Shown: positions 1 through 5,626, counted from the first letter of the stretch. The stretch: DNA of 8,746 bases from Thermoplasmata archaeon (GCA_015522885.1 WALJ01000079.1:1-8746), one strand, 5' to 3'. Numbers and translations: made by a program. Notes: generated by a model not told the origin, from the sequence alone.

Positions 1-84
1 GAAAATATTGTGAAGCACGCCGATGGCAAACACAGCCATCTCCCTTCTGTCTTCCCTTTTCTGCTTTATCTTCCATCCGAACAC
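1..84 (-). CDS. possible 5' end of a leftward gene leaving the window (partial)
   Basis: A leftward reading frame is open from an in-frame stop near base 96 to the left edge. It could start at GTG 84-82 or ATG 39-37 and reads as a basic stretch (residues like KIKQKREDRRE) followed by a hydrophobic one (MAVFAIGVLHNIF), as a small membrane protein might begin. Another frame starting at ATG 76-74 is also open but reads less like a protein. A good TATA box on this strand (102-93) supports leftward transcription here. Neither candidate start has a well-spaced ribosome binding site. Too little is in the window to name a family. Confidence 0.2.
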   Translation of the reverse strand, partial: MFGWKIKQKREDRREMAVFAIGVLHNIF

Positions 85-92
85 AACTTTGT

Positions 93-102
93 CTTATAAA
101 AA
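93..102. promoter_or_regulatory. TATA-like box usable on both strands
   Basis: CTTATAAAAA reads as a TATA box on either strand (TTATAAAA rightward, TTTTTATAAG leftward). Leftward it would put a transcription start near base 71, just inside the possible leftward gene. Rightward it would start transcripts near 122-124, at the edge of a stretch with several complementary segments. Direction is not resolved from sequence alone. Confidence 0.4.
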
Positions 103-289
103 TCGAAGTGGAACACGGAACCCTGAAACTCAGTGAGGACGCAGAGATGCTCTACGAAAAAGAATAACACCCTTCGGAAACTCTGCAAAAATCGATGCTC
201 CGAAGAGATACAGGGAATGGTGCGCGCATGTCATAATCGTAAGAGAGGAGTAAAGAGGAATTTTGCCCCGGAGCCGGAATGGTCGAAGA
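103..289. other. gene-free stretch with complementary segments upstream of prs
   Basis: No convincing coding sequence is seen here. The rightward frame that runs through it into prs is basic and cysteine-rich and lies upstream of the prs promoter, so it is probably not translated. Complementary segments are present: CCCTG at 121-125 with CAGGG at 211-215, GCAGAG at 141-146 with CTCTGC at 181-186, and CTTCGGA at 172-178 with TCCGAAG at 199-205. The last two pairings interlock like a pseudoknot. This could be a small RNA gene or just spacer. Confidence 0.3.
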
Positions 290-298
290 TTAAAAATA
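290..298 (+). promoter_or_regulatory. TATA box for prs (leaderless promoter)
   Basis: TTAAAAATA is centred about 25 nt before ATG 319. Archaeal transcription starts about 25-26 nt after the TATA centre, so the transcript would begin at or next to the start codon. No Shine-Dalgarno precedes ATG 319, which fits a leaderless mRNA. Confidence 0.6.
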
Positions 299-318
299 TC
301 ATGTGCTCTTGCAGTCTC

Positions 319-1173
319 ATGAAGCTTATATACGGCTCGTTGTCATCTCTGCTCGGAAAAAGGATTGCGCAAAATCTGAATATCGAAGCAAATGCGGTGG
401 AACATCGGATTTTTCCAGACGGTGAGCAGTACTGTCGAATCCCCGTTGATGTCAGGAAGGAGCAGATAGTCTTTGTCCAGACCATGAGACCGGACACCGC
501 GATACTCGAGGCCTTTTTCACTCTGGACGCATTGAAGGAGGACGGCGCTGAGAAGCTTATGCTTGTAATCCCATATCTGGGCTACGGGAGGCAAGACAAG
601 GCATTCATAGAAGGCGAGGCGGTGAGCGCAAGGACAATAATGAGGCTACTGAGCGAGATGACGGACATTCTCATAACCGTGGACATACATGCCCCCCATG
701 TCTTCGAATGGTACGGAGGCAGAGCTGAAAACATCATGCCCTCGAAATCGATAGCAAAAAAACTCACGGAGATGGGTGTGGATTTCGTACTTTCACCAGA
801 TAAAGGAGCGCTCCACAGGGCAAAGGCAGTTGCCGAGCTCATGAGCGTACCCTTCGACCATCTGGACAAGACCAGACTCTCGGGTACAGAGGTGGAGATG
901 GCTGAAAAGGAGCTCGATGTCAAAGGAAAGAGGGTTGCAATAGTTGATGACATAATATCTACCGGCGGTACGATAGCAAGAGCGGCTGAGATGCTCAAAA
1001 AATCGGGTGCTGAGAAGGTCTATGCGGTGTGCACTCACGGACTTTTCATAGGCTCGGCAATAGAACGCCTCACGAAATCAACGGACGGCTTCATGTCCAC
1101 CGATACCATAGAGTCGGAATACAGCAGGATAAGTGTGGCTGGAGAGGTGGCGAGAGTTTTAAAGGATGGATAA
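319..1173 (+). CDS. prs: ribose-phosphate pyrophosphokinase (PRPP synthetase), archaeal type
   Basis: Makes 5-phosphoribosyl 1-diphosphate from ribose 5-phosphate and ATP, the cytosolic precursor for purines, pyrimidines, histidine and NAD. It has two Rossmann-like phosphoribosyltransferase-fold halves. Visible motifs, counted from ATG 319: FPDGE (32-36), the ATP-contacting region PYLGYGRQDK with R91-Q92 (85-94), the metal-binding VDIHAPH (121-127), SPDKGALHRAK in the second half, and the PRPP-binding loop VDDIISTGGT (209-218). At 284 residues it matches the short archaeal enzymes (about 286 in Thermoplasma) rather than the roughly 315-residue bacterial ones. The frame is open upstream to ATG 133, adding 62 basic residues, but the family begins at MKLIYGS and a TATA box lies 25 nt before ATG 319, so 319 is preferred. 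ATG 301 would add six residues. The gene stands alone and ends before repeat tract A. Confidence 0.95.
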   Translation: MKLIYGSLSSLLGKRIAQNLNIEANAVEHRIFPDGEQYCRIPVDVRKEQIVFVQTMRPDTAILEAFFTLDALKEDGAEKLMLVIPYLGYGRQDKAFIEGEAVSARTIMRLLSEMTDILITVDIHAPHVFEWYGGRAENIMPSKSIAKKLTEMGVDFVLSPDKGALHRAKAVAELMSVPFDHLDKTRLSGTEVEMAEKELDVKGKRVAIVDDIISTGGTIARAAEMLKKSGAEKVYAVCTHGLFIGSAIERLTKSTDGFMSTDTIESEYSRISVAGEVARVLKDG

Positions 1174-1239
1174 CGGCCGGGGAATGAACGAAGCTGCAAA
1201 GTGGATTTGAATGGAGCGGGGGGCAAAGGTCGAAGGCAA

Positions 1240-1266
1240 CCGCACTTGAGCAAAGCGAAAGTGCGG
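1240..1266. repeat. hairpin leading into repeat tract A
   Basis: CCGCACTT (1240-1247) is an exact complement of AAGTGCGG (1259-1266), giving an 8-bp stem with an 11-nt loop. It abuts the first 66-bp repeat copy and sits about 65 bp after the prs stop codon, so it may also act as a 3'-end structure for prs. Confidence 0.6.
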
Positions 1267-1328
1267 GGGTCGGGACGAGGAAAGTTACGCCTTTCCGAGT
1301 CAGGCCTTTTGCGTAGTAAAAGGTCGCA
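1263..1328 (+). repeat. repeat tract A, copy 1 (66-bp two-hairpin module)
   Basis: This 66-bp unit recurs at 1355-1420 with one difference (T1317 versus C1409). It has two hairpins. Hairpin 1 has stem GGAAAG (1279-1284) with CTTTCC (1291-1296) and a 6-nt loop. The stem is flanked by ACGA (1275-1278) and GAGT (1297-1300), which extend it through a tandem G-A/A-G mismatch closed by C-G and A-T pairs. Hairpin 2 pairs CCTTTTGC (1305-1312) with GTAAAAGG (1316-1323) around a GTA loop, using one G-U wobble if transcribed rightward. It lies between the convergent prs and tRNA-Gly genes. Confidence 0.85.
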
Positions 1329-1354
1329 TGAGATTAAACGAGCCGATGGAAAAA

Positions 1355-1420
1355 GCGGGGGTCGGGACGAGGAAAGTTACGCCTTTCCGAGTCAGGCCTT
1401 TTGCGTAGCAAAAGGTCGCA
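1355..1420 (+). repeat. repeat tract A, copy 2 (66-bp two-hairpin module)
   Basis: This copy matches copy 1 at 65 of 66 positions, offset by 92 bp with a 26-bp unique spacer (1329-1354). The offset is not a multiple of three, so the two copies would be read in different frames, which argues against coding. Its second hairpin is perfect: CCTTTTGC (1397-1404) with GCAAAAGG (1408-1415), loop GTA. The repeat ends 28 bp before the 3' end of the oppositely oriented tRNA-Gly gene. Confidence 0.85.
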
Positions 1421-1447
1421 GGCACACGCATGCGAACTAAGTGAGCA

Positions 1448-1521
1448 TGCGGGTGCCGGGATTTGAACCCGAGTTAGAAGCTTGGCAAGCTCCAGTGATA
1501 ACCAGACTACACTACACCCGC
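1448..1521 (-). tRNA. tRNA-Gly (anticodon GCC)
   Basis: The leftward strand folds into a full cloverleaf. The acceptor stem is GCGGGTG with CACCCGC (7 bp) and discriminator A at 1448. The D stem is GTG with CAC. The anticodon stem is GGAGC with GCTTC (one G-U), around loop TTGCCAA with anticodon GCC, which reads glycine codons GGC and GGU. The T stem is TCGGG with CCCGG around TTCAAAT. No intron is present and CCA is not encoded. It lies 85 bp downstream of the ZPR1 gene on the same strand, and its 3' end faces repeat tract A. Confidence 0.95.
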
Positions 1522-1556
1522 ATCTGACAAAGTTCAGGGTAAAGGGAATTTCGAAT

Positions 1557-1566
1557 CCTATAAAAG
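1557..1566 (-). promoter_or_regulatory. TATA box for tRNA-Gly
   Basis: Read leftward, CTTTTATAGG lies about 40 nt before the tRNA 5' end. It would place the transcription start about 14 nt upstream of the mature tRNA, leaving a short leader for RNase P. This suggests the tRNA has its own promoter between the ZPR1 stop codon and the tRNA. Confidence 0.5.
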
Positions 1567-1606
1567 ACTTTCTTACGGCCGTGCCGGAACATATCTGGAA
1601 AGAGCT

Positions 1607-2191
1607 TCAAATGTTCATGTCCGGTTCGCCCCTTCTGAGCTGTTTGACTTCTTCCGGGCTAAGAGCCTCTTTTCTCGCCTTTTCGGATAATATAGCGCTG
1701 TTCCCGAATGGGTCCTCGATTATGAAGGTGAATTTTAGGAGCGCGTCTCCGGCCCTGTGTATTTCATCCATTTTCCTCTCCAATTCCTCCTTTTTCTCAT
1801 GCTCTGTGCCCTCGAGGATGCTCATTACCCTGACAAGAACGCCCTCTATGTTGGATATGAACGCCTCGGATGCTGGCCCGGGCTCTATAAGAATGCCCAG
1901 TTCCGGCATTCGTATGGTTCCGGATGTCGACCTGACAACCCTTGCATTGACGTCTTCCGGTGTCTCGACCTTGAGGGTGTACCGGACCGGTTCGTTCTGC
2001 TCCGTTATCATCACATCCGAGGTTTTGAACCCGCACTTCGGGCACACGAGAGTGGTTTCCACAGCTTCCCCCAACATCGGCAGGTCCAGAATGGAAACCA
2101 TGCTGTCCATCGTTTCGTTGCCGCAGGCAGGACATTCGGTATTCAGGACGCTTTTTCTGATTTCCTTTATTATCGAGCTCTCTGGCTTCAT
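1607..2191 (-). CDS. ZPR1-type zinc finger protein
   Basis: A 194-residue single-unit archaeal ZPR1 homologue. An N-terminal zinc finger uses C20-X2-C23 (CPACG) and C49-X2-C52 (CPKCGFK). The adjoining domain continues with the family's beta-rich region (VRYTLKVETPEDVNARVVRS, then MPELGILIEPGPASEAFISNIEGVL) and a helical segment with FIIEDPFGNSAI near the C-terminus. Eukaryotic ZPR1 carries two such finger-plus-domain units and helps fold the elongation factor eEF1A. A similar role on archaeal EF1A is an inference. ATG 2191 is chosen because the TATA box CTTATTAT (on this strand, within 2220-2211) is centred about 25 nt before it and there is no Shine-Dalgarno, so the mRNA is probably leaderless. 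The gene is transcribed divergently from the small gene at 2349. Confidence 0.9.
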   Translation of the reverse strand: MKPESSIIKEIRKSVLNTECPACGNETMDSMVSILDLPMLGEAVETTLVCPKCGFKTSDVMITEQNEPVRYTLKVETPEDVNARVVRSTSGTIRMPELGILIEPGPASEAFISNIEGVLVRVMSILEGTEHEKKEELERKMDEIHRAGDALLKFTFIIEDPFGNSAILSEKARKEALSPEEVKQLRRGEPDMNI

Positions 2192-2210
2192 GTCCTGGAA
2201 AGAGTCTGAC

Positions 2211-2220
2211 AGATAATAAG
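2211..2220 (-). promoter_or_regulatory. TATA box for the ZPR1 gene (leaderless promoter)
   Basis: Read leftward, CTTATTATCT is centred about 25 nt before ATG 2191. The same octamer CTTATTAT serves the deacetylase gene at 4273-4280, also at leaderless spacing. Confidence 0.55.
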
Positions 2221-2288
2221 ATATTCCTCGAAAAAGATAGCATTGTATTATTTTTATATTTATAGAGACACCACAGAGAATAGAAAAA

Positions 2289-2304
2289 TATAAATAATAT
2301 AAAG
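2289..2304 (+). promoter_or_regulatory. TATA-rich promoter of the small gene at 2349
   Basis: TATAAATAATATAAAG offers overlapping TATA boxes. A start about 26 nt downstream gives a 5' leader of roughly 25-35 nt, long enough to contain the Shine-Dalgarno GGAGG at 2337-2341. The 157-bp region between this gene and ZPR1 thus holds two back-to-back promoters. Confidence 0.55.
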
Positions 2305-2336
2305 ACTATGGGTGGTTGGACAGATAACTCTTCGAA

Positions 2337-2341
2337 GGAGG
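2337..2341 (+). promoter_or_regulatory. strong Shine-Dalgarno for the 2349 gene
   Basis: GGAGG lies 7 nt before ATG 2349. Aligned to the anti-Shine-Dalgarno, this is the same register as the GGTGA motifs 4 nt before the histone-fold and 54-residue genes. It fixes the start at 2349 rather than the internal ATG 2355. Confidence 0.8.
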
Positions 2342-2348
2342 AAAAAAC

Positions 2349-2567
2349 ATGGTCATGCGAGAAATAAGTGTGGAAACCGCAAAAGAAATATGCAGTGAAA
2401 AGGGTTTGAAGCCGGCCAAAGTAAAGGGAACCATGGGGATACAGTTCACGAAGGGGAACAATTCCAGACTGGAAGTCATCGACTGGGATGAGTTCGCGAG
2501 ACTTCTTAAAGAGCGCGGGCTTGCAATCTACGAAAGCAATGGCTGGATGAAGATAATGAAGAAATAA
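2349..2567 (+). CDS. small conserved-looking archaeal protein of unknown function
   Basis: A 72-residue soluble protein with no signal peptide, membrane segment or cysteine cluster (a single cysteine, C15). It reads as helix (ISVETAKEICSEKGL), a basic linker (KPAKVKGTMG), a strand (IQFTKGNNSRLEVI), a helix (WDEFARLLKERGL), then a strand ending in YESNGWMKIMKK. The compact layout and its very strong Shine-Dalgarno suggest a real, well-expressed protein. I have an impression of similar small proteins in other euryarchaea but cannot name a characterised family. It has its own promoter and is followed by a T-rich tract, so it is probably not in an operon with pheT 67 bp downstream. Confidence 0.8.
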   Translation: MVMREISVETAKEICSEKGLKPAKVKGTMGIQFTKGNNSRLEVIDWDEFARLLKERGLAIYESNGWMKIMKK

Positions 2568-2570
2568 ACC

Positions 2571-2592
2571 TATTAATAATTTTATATTTTTT
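2571..2592 (+). terminator. T-rich tract after the 2349 gene
   Basis: An AT-only stretch ending in six Ts begins 3 nt after the stop codon. Archaeal RNA polymerase can terminate at such U-rich tracts without a hairpin. It lies just upstream of the separate pheT promoter. Confidence 0.4.
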
Positions 2593-2605
2593 GATGAAAG
2601 ACAAG

Positions 2606-2613
2606 TTTTTAAG
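2606..2613 (+). promoter_or_regulatory. TATA box for pheT (leaderless promoter)
   Basis: TTTTTAAG is centred about 25 nt before ATG 2635, with no ribosome binding site in between. This predicts a leaderless pheT transcript. Confidence 0.6.
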
Positions 2614-2634
2614 CTTTAGTGTAATGGTGTCCCG

Positions 2635-4260
2635 ATGCCTACGATAAATTTCAGTAAAAAGGACCTTCTGAATCTGCTCGACACAGACGAAAATTCGCTT
2701 GATATCCTGCCTCTCATAGGCATACAGCTCGAAGCTGTTGATGGAGACGAGATGAGCGTGGAAGTGGAGGCTAACAGGGCTGATATGTTCTCGGTAGAGG
2801 GCATAGCGAGATATGCAAAGGGTTTTCTAGGTGTTGAAAAAGGATTTGAAAAATATGAAGTCGCGGAGGGAGACTTCACCGTAGCCGTGGATAGAAGCGT
2901 GGAAAAAGTGCGCCCCTACATCGGTGCCGCACATGTCTCCGGCATAAAAATGGATGATTATCTCATAAAGAGCCTCATGGAACTTCAGGAAAAACTGCAT
3001 ATAACCGTAGGACGAAGGAGAAAGAAGCTGGCCATAGGTGTTCATGATTCCTCGAAAATCGGAAGAGATATCACATACAAAGCCGTCGAACCCGACACCG
3101 TGCGCTTCGTACCCCTCGGAAAAGACGAGGAGATGAGCATGCGCGAGATTCTCGAGAAGCATGAAAAAGGGCGGGCTTACGCGCATCTTCTGGATGGGAT
3201 GAAAGAGTGGCCTCTGTTGGTGGACGAGAAAGGGAACGTACTGTCATTTCCTCCCGTAATAAACGGACAGCTGACCGCTCTCAACGAAAATACGACTGAT
3301 ATCTTCATAGATATGACCGGCAGTGACCTGAATCTCATAAAAAAGTCGCTCTCCATATTCTGCGCAGCGCTCTCTGACAGGGGCGGAAAAATAGAAAGTT
3401 CTCTTGTTAAATATCCTGATAGGGAAATCAAGATGCCGGAGATGGGAGGCGAGAGCATGGATGTCTCTTTGCCGTATATATCAGCGCTCACCGGGATAGA
3501 AATGTCGCCCGAAGATGCGGTGAAGCTTCTGGAAAAAACAGGGTTTTCCGCCGAAATAGCCGGAGAAAACATGCGCGTAAGAATTCCGTCTTACAGGATT
3601 GACATGCTGCATCCTGCGGATATCGCCGAAGAAATCGCCATTTCCTATGGGTACCAGAACATGGTTCCGGAACTTCCGAAAAGTGTGACGTTCGGCCGGA
3701 GAAGTGGAAATTACGCCCTGAAAAAGTCTCTCGAAGAAAGCCTCATAGGTCTGGGTTTCAATGAGATAATGACCCTGAGCCTCACGAACCCGCATGAAGA
3801 GTTCGAGAAAATGAACATGGAACGGGAGAACGGGGTTGCCATAAAAAATCCGGTTACCGAGTTTCACACATCCGTAAGAAGCTGGCTTCTTCCTTCTTTA
3901 ATGGGTATCTTATCGAAGAACAGGCACCGAGACCTTCCTCAAAAAATATTCGAGATAAGCATGGTCGTTGACAGAAAGGGAAAGAATCGGATGAAGCTTG
4001 CGGGGGCAGTCATGGAAGGTAATGCGTCTTTCACGATGATGAAAGCTATTGCGGAGAGAATTCTTTCGGATATTGGGCTAAAGATGAATATTGGGGAAAA
4101 GGTGCATCCGTCCTTCATACCCGGAAGGTGCGCTTCTCTTATATTTAACGGAGAAGAAATAGGATTTTTCGGAGAGATTTCTCCGGAAGTTCTCGTTAAT
4201 TTCGAACTCGGACACCCTGTTTCCGCATTTGAAATGCTTATCGACCGCCTTCAACACTGA
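2635..4260 (+). CDS. pheT: phenylalanyl-tRNA synthetase beta subunit
   Basis: Beta chain of the alpha2-beta2 enzyme that charges tRNA-Phe. At 541 residues it is the archaeal/eukaryotic short form, lacking the bacterial N-terminal EMAP-like and C-terminal anticodon-binding extensions. In order: an N-terminal domain with VEVEANRADMFSVEGIARY (around 41-60); a B3/B4 editing region with GVHD (135-138) and VRFVPLG; a B5 domain with YRIDMLHPADIAEE (320-333), whose D323, D329, E332 and E333 match conserved acidic residues; and a C-terminal catalytic-like domain, including IKNPVTEFHTSVRSWLLPSLM and KIFEIS, that pairs with the alpha chain. The alpha gene pheS is not in this window. The start at ATG 2635 is supported by the family N-terminus and by a TATA box at leaderless spacing. 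No frameshift or missing segment is seen. Confidence 0.96.
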   Translation: MPTINFSKKDLLNLLDTDENSLDILPLIGIQLEAVDGDEMSVEVEANRADMFSVEGIARYAKGFLGVEKGFEKYEVAEGDFTVAVDRSVEKVRPYIGAAHVSGIKMDDYLIKSLMELQEKLHITVGRRRKKLAIGVHDSSKIGRDITYKAVEPDTVRFVPLGKDEEMSMREILEKHEKGRAYAHLLDGMKEWPLLVDEKGNVLSFPPVINGQLTALNENTTDIFIDMTGSDLNLIKKSLSIFCAALSDRGGKIESSLVKYPDREIKMPEMGGESMDVSLPYISALTGIEMSPEDAVKLLEKTGFSAEIAGENMRVRIPSYRIDMLHPADIAEEIAISYGYQNMVPELPKSVTFGRRSGNYALKKSLEESLIGLGFNEIMTLSLTNPHEEFEKMNMERENGVAIKNPVTEFHTSVRSWLLPSLMGILSKNRHRDLPQKIFEISMVVDRKGKNRMKLAGAVMEGNASFTMMKAIAERILSDIGLKMNIGEKVHPSFIPGRCASLIFNGEEIGFFGEISPEVLVNFELGHPVSAFEMLIDRLQH

Positions 4261-4272
4261 TTCCGGCATAAG

Positions 4273-4280
4273 CTTATTAT
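4273..4280 (+). promoter_or_regulatory. TATA box for the deacetylase gene (leaderless promoter)
   Basis: CTTATTAT is centred about 26 nt before ATG 4303 and begins 13 nt after the pheT stop codon. It argues for ATG 4303 over the in-frame ATG 4288, which would lie upstream of the predicted transcription start. Confidence 0.55.
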
Positions 4281-4302
4281 TGGACAGATGTATGCTGGGT
4301 CG

Positions 4303-5310
4303 ATGGCCATTATCTATCATCCCGAGTATGCCACCCATATCCAGTTCAGGCATCATCCGGAATCTCCTGAAAGATTGGAATATATTCTGAAAAAAATAGC
4401 GACTCTGAAGCTGTCGCAGGAGATAATAAAACCGGAGCCCGCAACAGAGGACGATCTGCTCACGGTTCATACGGAGAAATATGTGGATTTCATAAAGAAC
4501 TTCGGTACCGGCTATCTCGACGGCGATACGTATATCAGGGAAGGGACCTATGAAATAGCTCTTCTGGCTGCTGGTGGGGCCATGAGAGGTGTACAGGAAT
4601 CTTTTCTCAGAAACGAGCCCGTATTTTCCATAGTCCGACCTCCCGGGCATCACGCGGGACCGAAGCATGGAGGAGGCTTCTGCTACTTCAACAATGCCGC
4701 GGTAGCTGCGAAAAATGCACTGAAAAGGTCTGAAAGGGTTGCTATAGTGGACATAGATGCCCACCACGGGAACGGCACCCAGGAGATATTCTACGACAGC
4801 AGGGATGTACTTTATGTATCGCTCCATGAGTGGGGAATATTCCCCGGAACCGGAAATTACACGGAAGTTGGGAGGGGAAAGGGGGAAGGATACAATGTCA
4901 ACATACCCCTTCCGCCCCACAGCGGAGATTCGACCTATGAAGAAGCTTTTGATGCCATTGTTATGCCCGTCCTCTCCCAGTTCATGCCGAACATCGTTCT
5001 GGTAAGCATAGGAGTGGATGCCCATTACAAAGATGTCATGACGCGCCTGGAGCTCTCGAGCAAGGGATATATGTCCATTGCAAAGAAACTGCTCGATTTT
5101 TCTGAGGAATACTGCCACGGAAGGCTGGTTTATGTCCTCGAAGGAGGGTACAACGGTCTTGCACTCTCCGAGGTCACCGGCGGCATAATCGCCATGTTTG
5201 AAGGCAGAAAGATTGATATCCAGTACGACAATGTCAAAGATAAAAATTTAAGAGGAAAAGAATATATAGATAAATCTAAAAATGAGCTTTTCAAATACTG
5301 GAAATTATGA
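4303..5310 (+). CDS. histone deacetylase family protein (zinc-dependent arginase-fold deacetylase)
   Basis: A member of the HDAC/AcuC/acetylpolyamine amidohydrolase family, which removes acetyl groups from lysines or polyamines with one Zn2+. All catalytic residues are present, counted from ATG 4303: the His pair in RPPGHHAG (H116-H117), GGGFCYFNN (123-131), Zn ligands D152 and H154 in VDIDAHHGNG, third ligand D239 in SIGVDAH, and the transition-state Tyr Y283 in LEGGYN. The usual SAGFDAH is SIGVDAH here. The last 30 or so residues are lysine-rich and look like an added tail. At 335 residues it has normal family length. ATG 4288 would add five residues, but a TATA box spaced for a leaderless transcript and the family-like MAIIYHP favour 4303. 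The next gene, 114 bp on, encodes a histone-fold protein, so a protein substrate nearby is conceivable. Acetylpolyamines or acetyl-CoA synthetase are alternative substrates. Confidence 0.93.
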   Translation: MAIIYHPEYATHIQFRHHPESPERLEYILKKIATLKLSQEIIKPEPATEDDLLTVHTEKYVDFIKNFGTGYLDGDTYIREGTYEIALLAAGGAMRGVQESFLRNEPVFSIVRPPGHHAGPKHGGGFCYFNNAAVAAKNALKRSERVAIVDIDAHHGNGTQEIFYDSRDVLYVSLHEWGIFPGTGNYTEVGRGKGEGYNVNIPLPPHSGDSTYEEAFDAIVMPVLSQFMPNIVLVSIGVDAHYKDVMTRLELSSKGYMSIAKKLLDFSEEYCHGRLVYVLEGGYNGLALSEVTGGIIAMFEGRKIDIQYDNVKDKNLRGKEYIDKSKNELFKYWKL

Positions 5311-5311
5311 A

Positions 5312-5335
5312 ATATTAATATTTTTAATTTTACAT
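5312..5335 (+). terminator. AT-rich palindrome and T-tract after the deacetylase gene
   Basis: The 14-bp palindrome AAATATTAATATTT starts 2 nt after the stop codon and runs into further T-rich sequence, a plausible intrinsic termination zone before the separately promoted histone-fold gene. Confidence 0.35.
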
Positions 5336-5385
5336 GGCTTGAAATGCCCCCTGTAATGCAATTTTTTGGGCCTATAAGCGAAAAG

Positions 5386-5412
5386 TTTAAAAACCCCCAT
5401 GTAATAGGGGGT
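5386..5412 (+). promoter_or_regulatory. promoter and start-proximal hairpin of the histone-fold gene
   Basis: TATA box TTTAAAAA (5386-5393) would start transcription near 5415, giving a leader of only about 10 nt that still contains GGTGA at 5416-5420. A second possible box, TATAAG (5373-5378), would start near 5401. ACCCCC (5393-5398) and GGGGGT (5407-5412) form a 6-bp inverted repeat between TATA box and start. With the upstream start, part of a G-rich ribosome-binding segment would sit in it. The repeat could equally be a protein-binding site. Confidence 0.45.
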
Positions 5413-5424
5413 GACGGTGACAAA

Positions 5425-5589
5425 ATGATCATCAAAAAATCAGAAGTCAAGGCACTGGTCGGGGACAACTACAGAATCTCCCAGGACTTCTATGACAGAC
5501 TTAGCGATTCCGTAGAGGATCTCGTTAAGGATGCCATGGCAAGAGCCAAGGAAAACGGGAGAAAAACACTCAAGCCCTACGACCTCTAA
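5425..5589 (+). CDS. minimal histone-fold protein lacking helix 3
   Basis: A 54-residue protein aligning to archaeal histones through helix 1 (IIKKSEVKALVG), loop 1 with RIS (17-19), long helix 2 (QDFYDRLSDSVEDLVKDAMARAKENG, 20-45) and loop 2 RKTLKPYDL (46-54). R46, T48 and D53 keep the R-x-T-x4-D clamp spacing of HMf-type histones. It stops where helix 3 would begin, so it lacks the ELARKMF-like helix of classical archaeal histones. It may be a dimeric DNA-binding histone relative (DUF1931/NFYB-HMf superfamily) rather than a nucleosome-forming one. ATG 5425 is chosen because GGTGA ends 4 nt upstream. The frame is open back to ATG 5344 but lacks histone similarity there. It sits just downstream of the deacetylase gene with its own promoter and is followed by a T-rich terminator. 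Confidence 0.85.
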   Translation: MIIKKSEVKALVGDNYRISQDFYDRLSDSVEDLVKDAMARAKENGRKTLKPYDL

Positions 5590-5591
5590 AC

Positions 5592-5626
5592 CATTTATTT
5601 TTAATTATTATTTTTATTTAAATTTT
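5592..5626 (+). terminator. T-rich terminator after the histone-fold gene
   Basis: Within 35 nt of the stop codon there are runs of T5, T5 and T4 in an otherwise A/T-only sequence, typical of archaeal U-tract termination. No hairpin is visible. Confidence 0.45.

Noticed and set aside
133..318. A 62-residue N-terminal extension of PRPP synthetase.
   Set aside because: It is basic and unlike any family member, lies upstream of a TATA box spaced for ATG 319, and contains the complementary RNA-like segments.
1201..1440. A 79-residue open frame running rightward through repeat tract A.
   Set aside because: The repeat period (92 bp) is not a multiple of three, so the same DNA is read in two frames. 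The sequence is basic low-complexity with no ribosome site, and it is better explained as structured repeats.
1482..2216. A 244-residue rightward open frame across tRNA-Gly and ZPR1.
   Set aside because: It is antisense to both a full cloverleaf tRNA and a zinc-finger gene with intact motifs; serine-rich shadow composition.
4078..5118. A 346-residue leftward open frame opposite the end of pheT and most of the deacetylase gene.
   Set aside because: It lies antisense to two clearly recognised genes, spans their intergenic promoter, and its residues show no family motifs.
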